Assembly (NCBI GenBank): GCA_045811525.1
Contig: JBJMTV010000004.1
Location: 186,001 to 250,000, forward strand
Length of the DNA: 64,000 nucleotides
From: VAZQ01 sp045811525
GTDB lineage: Bacteria > Pseudomonadota > Alphaproteobacteria > Rhizobiales > Xanthobacteraceae
Direction of reading: 5' to 3'
In this document: positions 55,543 to 64,000 of the stretch, one piece after another
How positions within the stretch are numbered: the stretch's first letter is position 1
Layout of the letters: every line of letters begins with the position of its first letter
Program-made: the position numbers and the translations under genes
Notes under the pieces: model-generated
What the model was told of the DNA's origin: nothing
The model's database searches: none
Seen by the model: only the letters and a program-made list of their open reading frames with translations

Positions 55543-56568
55543 ATGGCGAAAATTGCATGTTACTTCATCACCAAGGTGGTGCCCGCGGCGGTACTTGCAT
55601 TGTCTGCGCAGCTCAGCCCGCACCCAGCTGCTGCGCAGGGGGAGCCCATCCTCGTTTACAATGCGCAGCACGCCAATCTGACTGAAGCTTGGGCAAAAGG
55701 TTTCACGAGCGAGACCGGCATCAAGGCGATCATCCGCAATGGCGGAGACTCCGAGCTCGGCAATCAGATCATCCAGGAAGGCTCTGCCTCTCCTGCCGAT
55801 GTTTTTCTGACCGAAAATTCGCCGGCCATGGTGCTCGTCGACAGGGCTGGCTTGTTTGCACCATTGCACAGGGAGATTCTCTCTCAAGTTGCCGAGCCAT
55901 TCCGGCCAGCGGGTGGCCGCTGGGTCGGGGTGGCGGCGCGAACGACCGTCTTCGCATATAATAAGAATAAGCTCATCCCGGCGCAGTTGCCGAGATCGCT
56001 GCTGGACCTTGCTGATCCCGCTTGGAAAGGCCGGTGGGGCGCCTCGCCGGCCGGGGCGGACTTTCAGGCGATCGTCGGGGCGCTCCTCGAGTTGAAGGGA
56101 GAGGCTGTGGCCGCGAGCTGGCTCAAAGCCATGAAGCAGAATGTCGTGCCGTTTCGCGGGAATGTTGCCGCGTTGAAAGCGGTGAACAGTGGCGAGATCG
56201 AGGGAGCCGTCATCTATCACTACTATTATTTCGGCGATCAGGCGCGCACTGGAGAGAATAGCAAAAACACTGCCCTGCATTACTTTCGCAATCAGGATCC
56301 AGGCGCCTTCGTCAGCGTGTCTGGCGGCGGGGTCCTCGCCTCGAGCAAGCATCCAGCGGAAGGACAGACCTTCCTCAAGTGGGTCACCGGGAAAAGCGGG
56401 CAGGAGATCCTCAGGAACGGAGACGCTCACGAATACGCGGTGGGGGTCGGGGCCCAGTCGAATGCCAAGCTGGTCCCGCTTGCGGATCTGCAAGCACCCG
56501 CTGTAAATCCTTCGAACCTCAACAGCAAGAAGGTCATCGATCTGATGCTGCAAGCGGGTCTGCTGTGA
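55543..56568 (+). CDS. Ferric-iron ABC substrate-binding protein, FbpA/FutA-like
   Basis: The 341-residue periplasmic protein has a signal peptide (VVPAAVLALSAQLSPHPAAAQ) and the Fe-binding set of FbpA: a histidine in VYNAQHANLT, glutamate near FLTENSPAM, and paired tyrosines in AVIYHYYYFGD, with SVSGGGVLASSKHPAEGQTF. It binds Fe(III) and passes it to the permease. ATG 55543 follows GAGGCG; the frame is open to 55453. It heads a three-gene ABC importer (permease 160 bp, then ATPase). Confidence 0.9.
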   Translation: MAKIACYFITKVVPAAVLALSAQLSPHPAAAQGEPILVYNAQHANLTEAWAKGFTSETGIKAIIRNGGDSELGNQIIQEGSASPADVFLTENSPAMVLVDRAGLFAPLHREILSQVAEPFRPAGGRWVGVAARTTVFAYNKNKLIPAQLPRSLLDLADPAWKGRWGASPAGADFQAIVGALLELKGEAVAASWLKAMKQNVVPFRGNVAALKAVNSGEIEGAVIYHYYYFGDQARTGENSKNTALHYFRNQDPGAFVSVSGGGVLASSKHPAEGQTFLKWVTGKSGQEILRNGDAHEYAVGVGAQSNAKLVPLADLQAPAVNPSNLNSKKVIDLMLQAGLL

Positions 56569-56728
56569 GCCTTGTTCGCCCGTCCCAATCGGACCGCTCG
56601 TGAGTCCAAAAGGCTTCGGGCTCATCAACCTGGAGACGCGGCCTCATACCGAGCCCGCAACTTTTGGCCTCGTACCGTGCCCGCAGCTTTGGCCGCCTGC
56701 TCGAGCGGACCGCGGCTGGTAGCACTGG

Positions 56729-58276
56729 ATGAGCTCTGGCGCGCTCCATCAATGGCGTGGACGGACTGCTCTCCAGTCGATCACCGGCGTTGCAATCCTG
56801 GTTTCACTATTGGCCTTCGTTCCGGTCGCGTTCATCGGCTGGGCAGCTGTGCAGACGGGATGGGCGGACGCGTCCGTACTGATTTTCCGGCCACGCGTCG
56901 GCGAGCTCCTTGAAAACACGGCGCTTCTCATCCTGCTGACCCTGCCGCTTTGCATCGCCCTCGCTCTCGCTCTCGCCTGGTTGACGGAGCGCAGCGATAT
57001 TCCCGGCGCGAGAACGTGGGCGTGGCTATGCACTGCGCCGCTGGCCATCCCTGCCTTCGTGCACAGCTATGCTTGGGTCAGCATGGTGCCCCGGCTGCAC
57101 GGGTTGTTTGCCGGCGTGATGATCTCGACCCTCGCGTATTTCCCGTTTCTTTATCTACCAATTGCTGCTGGCTTGCGCGGCATCGACCCCGCGCTCGAGG
57201 ACTCTGCGGCCGCTCTTGGGCTGTCGCCTTGGCGCGTCTTCGTCCGTGTCGTCGTACCTCAATTGAGGCTCAGCCTCTGCGGCGGCGCTCTGCTGATTGC
57301 GCTGCACCTGCTCGCTGAATACGGCCTCTACGGTCTGATCCGCTTCGACACGTTCACCACCGCGATCATGGATCAGTTCCAGTCAAGCTATAATGGACCG
57401 GCCGCCTATATGCTCGCGGGTGTGCTGGTGGTCTGTTGCTGCGCGCTCCTCGTGAGCGAGGCCGTTGCGCGCGGCGATGCGCGTTACGCCCGAATTGGTC
57501 CAGGGGCAGCACGAATGCGCAGTCGCTTCGGCCTTGGCTCCATGACGCCATTTTGTCTTTTGTTTGTGGCTGGCCTCGTCGTGCTGGCGGTGGGCGTCCC
57601 GTTGGTGACACTCGCCCAGTGGCTGGTCATTGGCGGCAGTGCCGTTTGGAAAGCGGCCATCGCGGGCGCACTCGGACAAACGATCTTTCTCGCAGCTGCC
57701 GGCGCAATTCTCACGACATTGACCGCAATGCCGACCGCATGGCTTTCGGTCCGTGCCCCCAGCCCTCTCCAGCGCCTCCTGGAGGGCGCCAACTATGTTC
57801 TCGGGTCGCTACCAGGAGTGGTCATCGCGTTGGCGCTCGTGACGATCGCCGTCCGGGTCACACCTTGGGTCTACCAGACGATGGTCACCCTCCTGGCTGC
57901 TTACGTGCTGATGTTCTTGCCGCGTGCCCTGATCAGCCTCAGGGGCAGCATTGCTCAGGCACCTGTTGAGCTCGAAGAGGCGGCCTGCAGCCTCGGCCGC
58001 TCGCCGCTGCAGGCCATGTGGGCGACAACCATCCGGCTTGCGGCGCCGGGCGCGGCGGCGAGTGCGGCGCTGGTCGCGCTCGGTATCGGCAATGAATTGA
58101 CCGCCACGCAGATGCTGGCGCCGAACGGGATGCAAACGCTCGCCATGTCTTTCTGGTCGCTCAGCACGGAGCTAGATTATGCGGGGGCTGCACCCTATGC
58201 ACTGATCATGGTGCTCTTGTCGCTGCCGCTGACTTTCTGGCTCTATCTGCATTCCAAGTGGGCAGCGGGTCGATGA
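56729..58276 (+). CDS. Ferric-iron ABC transporter permease (FbpB type, two fused domains)
   Basis: The 515-residue permease contains two MetI-like membrane units, each with an EAA loop (LEDSAAALGLSPWRVFVRVV and LEEAACSLGRSPLQAMWATT), and about 12 spans (e.g. ITGVAILVSLLAFVPVAFIG). This long double-domain form is typical of FbpB/SfuB/FutB. Its final TGA overlaps the ATG of the ATPase gene (ATGA). Confidence 0.9.
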   Translation: MSSGALHQWRGRTALQSITGVAILVSLLAFVPVAFIGWAAVQTGWADASVLIFRPRVGELLENTALLILLTLPLCIALALALAWLTERSDIPGARTWAWLCTAPLAIPAFVHSYAWVSMVPRLHGLFAGVMISTLAYFPFLYLPIAAGLRGIDPALEDSAAALGLSPWRVFVRVVVPQLRLSLCGGALLIALHLLAEYGLYGLIRFDTFTTAIMDQFQSSYNGPAAYMLAGVLVVCCCALLVSEAVARGDARYARIGPGAARMRSRFGLGSMTPFCLLFVAGLVVLAVGVPLVTLAQWLVIGGSAVWKAAIAGALGQTIFLAAAGAILTTLTAMPTAWLSVRAPSPLQRLLEGANYVLGSLPGVVIALALVTIAVRVTPWVYQTMVTLLAAYVLMFLPRALISLRGSIAQAPVELEEAACSLGRSPLQAMWATTIRLAAPGAAASAALVALGIGNELTATQMLAPNGMQTLAMSFWSLSTELDYAGAAPYALIMVLLSLPLTFWLYLHSKWAAGR

Positions 58277-59373
58277 TCCTGCTCGAGCTGCAAGGGATCA
58301 GCCGCAGGTTTGGACAGGTTACAGCCCTAGAAAACGTGACTCTCAGCGTCCCCGCCGAGAGCCGGACCGCCATCGTCGGACCGTCCGGCTCGGGCAAGAC
58401 CACACTCCTGCGCATCATCGCCGGCTTCGATGCCGCAGATGCCGGAAAGGTCGTGCTTGGCGGCCAAGTGTTGACGGCCGGCACCGCAGCGGTACCGGCG
58501 CATCGCCGCGGAATCGGTTATGTGGCGCAGGATGGAGCGCTGTTTCCCCACCTCAGCATTGCCGACAATATCGGCTTTGGGCTCGCGCGGCGTGCGGCTG
58601 GCCGCGACGCGCGGATCGCCGAGCTTGTCCGCATGGTGGACCTCGACCCGATCGTGCTGCAACGAAGGCCAGATGAATTGTCCGGCGGACAACAGCAGCG
58701 CGTTGCGCTCGCGCGCGCGCTGGCGCGCAGGCCGAGCCTGATGCTGCTTGATGAGCCGTTCTCGGCGCTCGACACCGGACTGCGGGCGAGCACGCGCAAG
58801 GCCGTCGCGGACGTGCTCAGCGCCGCACGCATCACGACGATCCTCGTCACACATGACCAGAAGGAGGCGCTTTCGTTTGCCGACCAGGTCGCAGTCATCG
58901 GCAATGGTCGGCTCCTTCAAGTCGGCACGTCGCGCGATTTGTACCTGCATCCGCGTAGCCCAATGGTCGCCGAATTCATTGGCGAGGCGATTATTCTTCC
59001 CGCCCGCCTTGGGCAAGGGTTCGCCGATTGCGCACTTGGTCGCATTCCAGTTGCCGACCGGCGGCGGCAGGGCGCAGCGCAAATCATGCTGCGACCGGAG
59101 CAAGTGATGCTGAGCTCGCTCCCGCCGAATGAAGACAAGGCGGGTGTTTCGGCCGACGACTGCTTAGGAGAGGTCGTGGCCGTGGATTTTGGCGGTGCTG
59201 TCTCAGCGGTGATGGTGCGTCTCCTCAACACCGCTCAGGATACGGATCCTGACGATGCGCCGCTGCGGCTGCTCGCTCCCTCGCTGCAAACGCTTCAACC
59301 CGGTGCCATCGTTCGGATCACCGTCTCGGGAGAGGGCCACGTCTTCGCCGATGACGAGAAAGCGCGAGCCTGA
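58273..59373 (+). CDS. Ferric-iron ABC transporter ATP-binding protein (FbpC type)
   Basis: The 366-residue ATPase has Walker A GPSGSGKTT, signature LSGGQQQR, Walker B LMLLDEPFSALD, H-loop THDQKEA and an extended C-terminal TOBE-like domain with QIMLRPEQVML. It uses ATP to drive Fe(III) import. ATG 58273 overlaps the permease stop. Iron import beside katG-oxyR fits a peroxide-aware iron programme, which is inference. Confidence 0.92.
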   Translation: MILLELQGISRRFGQVTALENVTLSVPAESRTAIVGPSGSGKTTLLRIIAGFDAADAGKVVLGGQVLTAGTAAVPAHRRGIGYVAQDGALFPHLSIADNIGFGLARRAAGRDARIAELVRMVDLDPIVLQRRPDELSGGQQQRVALARALARRPSLMLLDEPFSALDTGLRASTRKAVADVLSAARITTILVTHDQKEALSFADQVAVIGNGRLLQVGTSRDLYLHPRSPMVAEFIGEAIILPARLGQGFADCALGRIPVADRRRQGAAQIMLRPEQVMLSSLPPNEDKAGVSADDCLGEVVAVDFGGAVSAVMVRLLNTAQDTDPDDAPLRLLAPSLQTLQPGAIVRITVSGEGHVFADDEKARA

Positions 59374-59429
59374 ACGCGAAGCTCGCGATCGAGCAATATC
59401 TGCTATTGTGAGAGCTTGGCGCAGAGGAC

Positions 59430-60515
59430 GTGCGTTACGCTATGCAGGCAGTGCCCCCGGCACCAAACCGAGCAGGAAGCTCTCCCTGCCAATCCTGGCC
59501 GGGCCAGGGACTGCGGCAGCCACGACAGGCGAACGAAAGATCAGCGGCCGCTAGATTTCTATTCGTTGCTATGCTCTCGGCTCTCGCGCTTATCGGCGGG
59601 CCGACGACCGCGCATTGCCAGCTCGTTCCGAGCAGGCCCATCAGGTTCATTGTGCCCTACACGCCGGGCTCGCCGAATGACGTGATGGCGCGGCTGCTGG
59701 CACAGCAACTGCAACAGGAGCTCAGCCAGGTTGTCATCGTCGACAACAAGCCCGGAGGCGGCACCACGATTGGCTCAAAGGCCGCCGCGGTCGCCCCTAC
59801 CGATGGCCATACCCTGCTGTTCGCAAGCTCGGCCATCGTGATTGAGCCGATCATGAACAAGAGCACTGAATACGATCCGCAGAAGGATTTTACCCCCATT
59901 GCCTTCATCGCGCGCACTTCCAATCTTCTGACTATCAACGCGGAAGTGCCTGCCCATTCGGTGCCCGAATTCGTCGCCTATGCAAGGGCCAATCGTGGGA
60001 AGCTCAGTCTTGGATTTGCGCAGGGTACGGTCTCTCAACTCATCGCCGAATACTTCAATCATCTGCACGGATTGGATATCACCAGCGTTCCCTATCGCGG
60101 CGGCGCCCTCGTGATACCCGACATGCTGGGCGGCCGCATCCACGTCTATTGGCCGACGCCGGCGACGGTGGTTCCGCTCGTTCGCGAGGGCAGGATCAAG
60201 GCCCTGGCGGTGACCAGCCCGAAACGCTATCCCGACCTGCCGGATGTCCCGACCATGAATGAGCTCGGGCTCGAGAAGCTCTCATTGGATTTCTGGGCGG
60301 GGATGTGGGCGCCGGCCGGACTCCCTGCTGAGACGGTGGAAAAGCTCAACGCGGCGATCAACACGGCACTGCAATCCCCTGAGATGATCGCGGGCATGAA
60401 AAAGCTTGGCTTCGAGTCCCGGATTGGCTCGCCGCGGGATTTTGCCTCTTTTGTCGCAGCCGAAATTCCACGCTGGACCGCAGTGGTGAAAGCATCCGGC
60501 GTAACCTCCCGATGA
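59430..60515 (+). CDS. Bug/TctC-family tripartite-tricarboxylate receptor protein
   Basis: The periplasmic protein has a long N-region with a signal hydrophobic stretch (ARFLFVAMLSALALIGG), then SRPIRFIVPYTPGSPNDVMA, VVIVDNKPGGGTTIGSKA, DGHTLLFASSAIVIEPIM and FWAGMWAPAGLPAETVEKL. Start uncertain: GTG 59430 or ATG 59442. It is 76 bp before the FAD hydroxylase gene on the same strand, so the two probably form an uptake-and-hydroxylation pair for an aromatic acid. The usual GGxxD at the mature N-terminus is replaced by TPGSPND. Confidence 0.9.
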   Translation: MRYAMQAVPPAPNRAGSSPCQSWPGQGLRQPRQANERSAAARFLFVAMLSALALIGGPTTAHCQLVPSRPIRFIVPYTPGSPNDVMARLLAQQLQQELSQVVIVDNKPGGGTTIGSKAAAVAPTDGHTLLFASSAIVIEPIMNKSTEYDPQKDFTPIAFIARTSNLLTINAEVPAHSVPEFVAYARANRGKLSLGFAQGTVSQLIAEYFNHLHGLDITSVPYRGGALVIPDMLGGRIHVYWPTPATVVPLVREGRIKALAVTSPKRYPDLPDVPTMNELGLEKLSLDFWAGMWAPAGLPAETVEKLNAAINTALQSPEMIAGMKKLGFESRIGSPRDFASFVAAEIPRWTAVVKASGVTSR

Positions 60516-60591
60516 GCGTGCGTCTGGCGATGCCCAATTCTCCACACCAGTGTCCTGGTTCCGTAGCTCGTATGATTTCCAGAGGTCGTCC

Positions 60592-61791
60592 ATGAGCGTT
60601 TCGAAAACTGCCGTCGTGATCGGCGCCGGAATCGGTGGATTGACGGCTGGGCTTGCCTTGCTCAAGCGCGGTATCGACGTCCAGGTCTACGAGCAGTCGA
60701 ACCAGCTCAAGGAGGTCGGTGCTGGCATCCAGATCAGCTCCAATGGTACGCGCGTTCTGTTTGCGCTCGGGTTGGAAGCGGCGCTCGCCAAAGTTCAGGT
60801 GCGGCCGGAACGCCGTGAGCTGCGTCACTGGAGCACTAGCGAAACCTGGAACTGGTTCGATCTCGGCGACAAGAGCATCGAGCGTTTCGGCACGCCGCAC
60901 CTCATGCTGCACCGTGCGGATCTGCACGGCCTGCTCGCGGATGCACTCCGCTCGCTGAAGCCCGACGCCATTACGCTGAACAAGCGCTGCGTCTCGGTGG
61001 CATCCTATGCGAAGGAGGCCGAAGCGACATTCGAGGACGGGAGTGTCGTGAGGGCGCCCTATTTGATCGGGGCCGACGGTATCCATTCCAAGGTGCGAAT
61101 CTGTCTTTTTGGGCCAAGCAAGCCGGTGTTCACCGGCTGCATCGCCTGGCGTGGCCTCATCCCGATGCAGAAGTTGCCGGCCCACCTTGCGCGCATGGTT
61201 GGAATGAACTGGCTCGGTCCGCACGGCAACGTGCTGAACTATCCGGTACGCCGCGGCGAGATCATGAACTTTGTGAGCATGTCGGAGCGCGACGATTGGC
61301 AGGTCGAGTCCTGGTCCACAGCCGGTACAAAGGAAGAGCTGCGTAACGACTTTCGCGGGTGGCATCCCGACGTACAGCTCATGATCGATCAGATTGAGAC
61401 CCCGTACAAATGGGCGATGATGATCCGCGAGCCGATGCCGGCCTGGTCGAAGGGGCGCGTCACCTTGCTCGGCGATGCCTGCCATCCGACGCTCCCCTTC
61501 CTTGGCCAGGGCGGCGTGATGTCGATCGAGGACAGCTATGTCATAGCGGCCTGTCTCGACAAGTATTTCGCCGAGCCGGACGCCGCCTTCGCTCGTTACG
61601 AGGACATACGCAAGGAGCGGACCGCAATGGTGGTCCGCAAGGCCAGCGAGAACAAGACCAGCGCCTTTGCACCGGGACTTGCCGACAAGGACCGAATTGC
61701 CGACGAGGTCGCGCGTGAGTGGCAGCAAGTCCGGCTGCGCGAGCGCATGGAGTGGCTGTATAACTACGACGCCACCGCTATCGCGGTTTGA
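60592..61791 (+). CDS. FAD-dependent aromatic monooxygenase (salicylate/3-hydroxybenzoate hydroxylase-like)
   Basis: The 399-residue flavoprotein has the Rossmann GAGIGGLTAGLALLKRG, the second FAD motif LIGADGIHSKVR and the GD motif TLLGDACHPTLPFLGQG. This is the group A PHBH fold, with RxxL helix features (HRADLHGLLADAL) of salicylate 1-monooxygenase and 3-hydroxybenzoate 6-hydroxylase relatives. It uses NAD(P)H and O2 to hydroxylate an aromatic acid. ATG 60592 follows AGAGGT. Together with the preceding Bug receptor it points to aromatic acid catabolism. Confidence 0.92.
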   Translation: MSVSKTAVVIGAGIGGLTAGLALLKRGIDVQVYEQSNQLKEVGAGIQISSNGTRVLFALGLEAALAKVQVRPERRELRHWSTSETWNWFDLGDKSIERFGTPHLMLHRADLHGLLADALRSLKPDAITLNKRCVSVASYAKEAEATFEDGSVVRAPYLIGADGIHSKVRICLFGPSKPVFTGCIAWRGLIPMQKLPAHLARMVGMNWLGPHGNVLNYPVRRGEIMNFVSMSERDDWQVESWSTAGTKEELRNDFRGWHPDVQLMIDQIETPYKWAMMIREPMPAWSKGRVTLLGDACHPTLPFLGQGGVMSIEDSYVIAACLDKYFAEPDAAFARYEDIRKERTAMVVRKASENKTSAFAPGLADKDRIADEVAREWQQVRLRERMEWLYNYDATAIAV

Positions 61792-61874
61792 TTGCCGCCG
61801 CGACGGCTACTCGGCCGTGCCCGCTGTTCGCAGCGCAGTGGCGGCAGCCGCACTGATCTTGCTCGGAGGTAAGT

Positions 61875-63779
61875 GTGGCGAGGACCGCAAAGGCGCCTGA
61901 ACCCCTGTTGGGGGTACGGAGCGCGGCAACGATTGGCGCGCTTGGCATCGTTTATGGCGATATCGGCACCAGCCCTCTGTATGCGTTCAAGGAGGCCATC
62001 AAGGCCGCGACTGCAGGCGGTGCACCCACGGCCGCGGCCGTGCTTGGGGTCATTTCGCTCATCATCTGGTCGCTCTTCGTAATCATTTCGTTCAAGTACG
62101 CGATCCTGATCATGCGTGCGGATAACCGCGGTGAAGGCGGGATCGTTGCATTGCTCGCCTTGTTGCGTGCACGGCATGCCCGACCCGGAACCTGGCGCGC
62201 TGCGGTTCTTGTCCTCGGCCTTGTAGGAGCCGCCTTACTCTATGGCGATGGCGCGATCACACCCGCCATCTCGGTTTTAAGCGCGATTGAAGGTCTCAAG
62301 GTCGATGCGCCGAAGCTCGCTCCTGCGGTGGTCCCGCTTAGTCTCGCCATTCTGATCTGCCTTTTTGTCGTGCAGCGTCATGGCACTGGCCTCATAGGCG
62401 GCATTTTCGGTCCTGTCATGTTGGCCTGGTTTGTGGTGATCGGGATCCTCGGGATCCGCGGCATCGTCATGGAGCCAAGTATTCTCACAGCTTTCAATCC
62501 GATGCATGCCCTCGGCTTATTGCTCGAAGGGCCGCCGCTTCTAGCCTTGGCAGTGCTGGGCGCCACCTTCCTCGCCGTCACCGGAGGAGAGGCGATGTAC
62601 GCAGACATGGGGCACTTCGGAAAACGGCCGATCAGGCTTGCTTGGTTTTCCGTAGTTCTGCCGGCACTCCTTCTGAACTACCTTGGGCAGGGCGCGCTTC
62701 TCTTGTCCGAAGTGTCAGGAACCGACAATCCATTCTACCAACTCGCACCTGACTGGTTTCATTATCCCCTCGTTGTATTCGCTACCGTGGCCGCGGTGAT
62801 CGCCTCGCAGGCAATAATCTCCGGCGCCTTCTCGCTCACACAGCAATCCATTCAGCTCGGGCTCTTGCCGCGTTTGAACATCTTGCATACTGGCGCGCAT
62901 GAGCGCGGGCAGATCTATGTTCCTGTTGTCAATTGGACGCTGGCAGCCGCGACATTGGGGGCGGTTCTCTACTTCGGCTCGTCCGATGCACTTGCCGGTG
63001 CATATGGGATAGCCGTCTCTTTGCTCATGGCCATCACCACCTTCCTCGCCGCGCTGATCGCAATTCAGTGGGGCTTCAACAAGGCCCTCGTGCTGGCGGT
63101 CAACGGCACGTTCCTCATGATTGATCTGCTATTCTTCGCTGCCAATTCGATGAAGTTCGTTGAAGGGGGCTGGTTCCCGCTTTTGCTAGCGGGTCTCGTG
63201 GCATTTCTCATGCTGACATGGCGCCGAGGACAGCGCCTCGCCGAGCGGGCCCGCTCTGATCTACGCGAAAGCGAACGCGACTTCATCGCTCGACTTTCGC
63301 TGCGTCCGCCGGCCCGTCTCCCAGGTGCCGCCGCATTTCTTTCATCCGGCAAGGTCGGCATTCCGCTTACGTTGACGCATCACCTTAGGCATATCAACGC
63401 GCTTCACGACAGGGTGCTGCTCGTAACTATCATGACATCCGAGGACCCCCGCGTGTCCGATCAGCAGCGGGTCGAAATCAGCGATTTGTCGTGCGGTGTG
63501 AGCCGCGTCATTTTGCAGTTTGGATTCGCTGAAGCCGTATCAGTGCCCGCTGGCCTTGCTATCGCTGCACAGCGGGCGTCGCTCGAGTGTGGCCGTCTTG
63601 ACGATATTTCCTACTATATCGGTCGTGAAACGGTCATTCCGACAGCGCGAATTCCCGGAATGTGGGTCTGGCGCGAGGCGCTGTTCTCCTTCATGCAGCG
63701 CAATGCCGAACGCTCCGCCGCATATTTCTGTATTCCAGCCGCCCAGGTGGTGGAGATAGGCATCGAGATCGAGATCTGA
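61875..63779 (+). CDS. kup: Kup-type potassium transporter
   Basis: The 634-residue inner-membrane protein has the K_trans signature ALGIVYGDIGTSPLYAFKEA, LLYGDGAITPAISVLSAIEG, ALTVFATVAA-like VVFATVAAVIASQAIISGAF and a cytoplasmic C-terminal region after about residue 450. Family members bring in K+ with protons. Initiation is GTG 61875 after CGGAGG. The next feature downstream is a family B repeat. Confidence 0.96.
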   Translation: MARTAKAPEPLLGVRSAATIGALGIVYGDIGTSPLYAFKEAIKAATAGGAPTAAAVLGVISLIIWSLFVIISFKYAILIMRADNRGEGGIVALLALLRARHARPGTWRAAVLVLGLVGAALLYGDGAITPAISVLSAIEGLKVDAPKLAPAVVPLSLAILICLFVVQRHGTGLIGGIFGPVMLAWFVVIGILGIRGIVMEPSILTAFNPMHALGLLLEGPPLLALAVLGATFLAVTGGEAMYADMGHFGKRPIRLAWFSVVLPALLLNYLGQGALLLSEVSGTDNPFYQLAPDWFHYPLVVFATVAAVIASQAIISGAFSLTQQSIQLGLLPRLNILHTGAHERGQIYVPVVNWTLAAATLGAVLYFGSSDALAGAYGIAVSLLMAITTFLAALIAIQWGFNKALVLAVNGTFLMIDLLFFAANSMKFVEGGWFPLLLAGLVAFLMLTWRRGQRLAERARSDLRESERDFIARLSLRPPARLPGAAAFLSSGKVGIPLTLTHHLRHINALHDRVLLVTIMTSEDPRVSDQQRVEISDLSCGVSRVILQFGFAEAVSVPAGLAIAAQRASLECGRLDDISYYIGRETVIPTARIPGMWVWREALFSFMQRNAERSAAYFCIPAAQVVEIGIEIEI

Positions 63780-63832
63780 GCTCGAGTCCTCGGGGTCGCA
63801 GAACCTGTCAGATCCGAGATGAAGGGTCACAG

Positions 63833-63880
63833 GTTGCGCACGGAACAGGAGTTAATGTAGGGGCGGGTTTCAAACCTGCC
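63833..63880 (+). repeat. Family B repeat, 3' half copy
   Basis: It contains GTTGCGCACGGAACAGGAGT and the palindrome GGGCGGGTTTCAAACCTGCC (one base off the perfect form at 18520). It overlaps the 3' end of the partial gene at 63870-64000, supplying its stop codon. Confidence 0.75.
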
Positions 63881-64000
63881 CCCCGATGCTCAAGACGATG
63901 CGGCCTCGGCGAATAGCTCTGCTCTCGAGCAGCTTATGCGCCTGCGCACCATCGGCCAGCGCCAGTACCGCGCCTATGCTTGCAGAAAACACCTGACGCT
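63870..64000 (-). CDS. C-terminal end of an MDR-family quinone oxidoreductase, partial
   Basis: The last 43 codons of a gene that enters from the right edge: QVFSASIGAVLALADGAQAH then KLLESRAIRRGRIVLSIGGQ. The AQAHKLLESRAIRRGRIVL pattern (seaaeAHrllesrxixGKivL) is the usual C-terminus of zinc-type alcohol dehydrogenase/quinone oxidoreductases. The stop (TGA, 63872-63870) falls inside the family B palindrome, so the last few residues are repeat-encoded. Confidence 0.72.
   Translation of the reverse strand, partial: RQVFSASIGAVLALADGAQAHKLLESRAIRRGRIVLSIGGQV

Noticed and set aside
55423..56628. A 401-codon open frame antisense to the FbpA-type receptor
   Set aside because: No motif or ribosome-binding site; the sense frame has the iron-binding residues and a signal peptide.
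60358..61728. A 456-codon open frame antisense to the FAD hydroxylase
   Set aside because: Composition is that of a shadow frame; the sense gene has all three FAD motifs.

Overview
The window is high-GC, densely coded DNA that looks chromosomal and alphaproteobacterial, most likely from the order Hyphomicrobiales (Bradyrhizobium/Xanthobacteraceae-like). This rests on recognised family patterns: several orphan Bug/TctC receptors, paired short Crp/Fnr regulators ending in an ACECY-type motif, DUF6894 and DUF6481 proteins, small Bradyrhizobium-type hypotheticals, a 104-residue GroES with a 545-residue GroEL ending GGMGGMDY, and a CIRCE-like site. I saw no rRNA, tRNA, CRISPR array, phage block or intact transposase. 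No database search was possible, so family names come from motif recognition.

Layout. 0-7 kb: 5' part of malQ, two small proteins, a Mo-bisMGD oxidoreductase with an extra C-terminal helical domain, an exported TPR protein and an exported HbpS/GlcG-like protein. 7-12 kb: a LivK-type binding protein, a fumarylacetoacetate-hydrolase-family enzyme, then a Tat-exported PuuE-like deacetylase overlapping a Bug receptor, and a DUF333 protein. 12-18 kb: two Crp/Fnr regulators around a DUF6894 gene, small proteins, and an RNA-stress group (csp, rhlE-type helicase, IF-1 paralogue). 18-25.5 kb: a CoA-thioester catabolic locus with enoyl-CoA hydratase, 3-hydroxyacyl-CoA dehydrogenase and a serine-less alpha/beta hydrolase on the minus strand, divergent from a class III CoA-transferase fused to a carboxymuconolactone-decarboxylase-like domain; a Bug receptor lies nearby.

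25-38 kb: thioredoxin, DUF6481, pirin with a divergent HxlR regulator, an MDR-family dehydrogenase, an ABM-domain protein, chrA followed by a DUF1259 protein, a PHB-depolymerase-type esterase, a run of very small conserved-looking proteins, a membrane protein with a 23-residue hydrophobic peptide behind it, and a second csp translationally coupled to an unknown gene. 38-42 kb: acyl-lipid desaturase and groESL with CIRCE-like operator and terminator.

42-51.6 kb: a membrane-anchored TAXI protein, an ABC importer with two different permeases, a convergent binding protein, a RidA-like protein, an Asp/Glu-racemase/maleate-isomerase-family protein, an extradiol dioxygenase with a complete active-site set, a Bug receptor and an exported amidohydrolase. 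51.6-64 kb: a G/C-rich repeat with a DUF559 relic, divergent katG-oxyR, an FbpABC-type ferric importer, a Bug receptor with an FAD aromatic hydroxylase, kup, and the 3' end of an MDR-family gene.

The dominant theme is capture and breakdown of aromatic or organic acids: many secreted binding proteins, most without their own membrane subunits, sit beside single catabolic enzymes. A second theme is stress tolerance (chaperonins, two cold-shock proteins, helicase/IF-1, catalase-peroxidase/OxyR, chromate efflux). Three families of dispersed palindromic repeats fill several intergenic gaps. I did not find a clear defence system or an obviously new multi-gene machine; the best candidates for novelty are the CoA-transferase/CMD fusion locus, the csp-coupled unknown gene and the modified molybdoenzyme.
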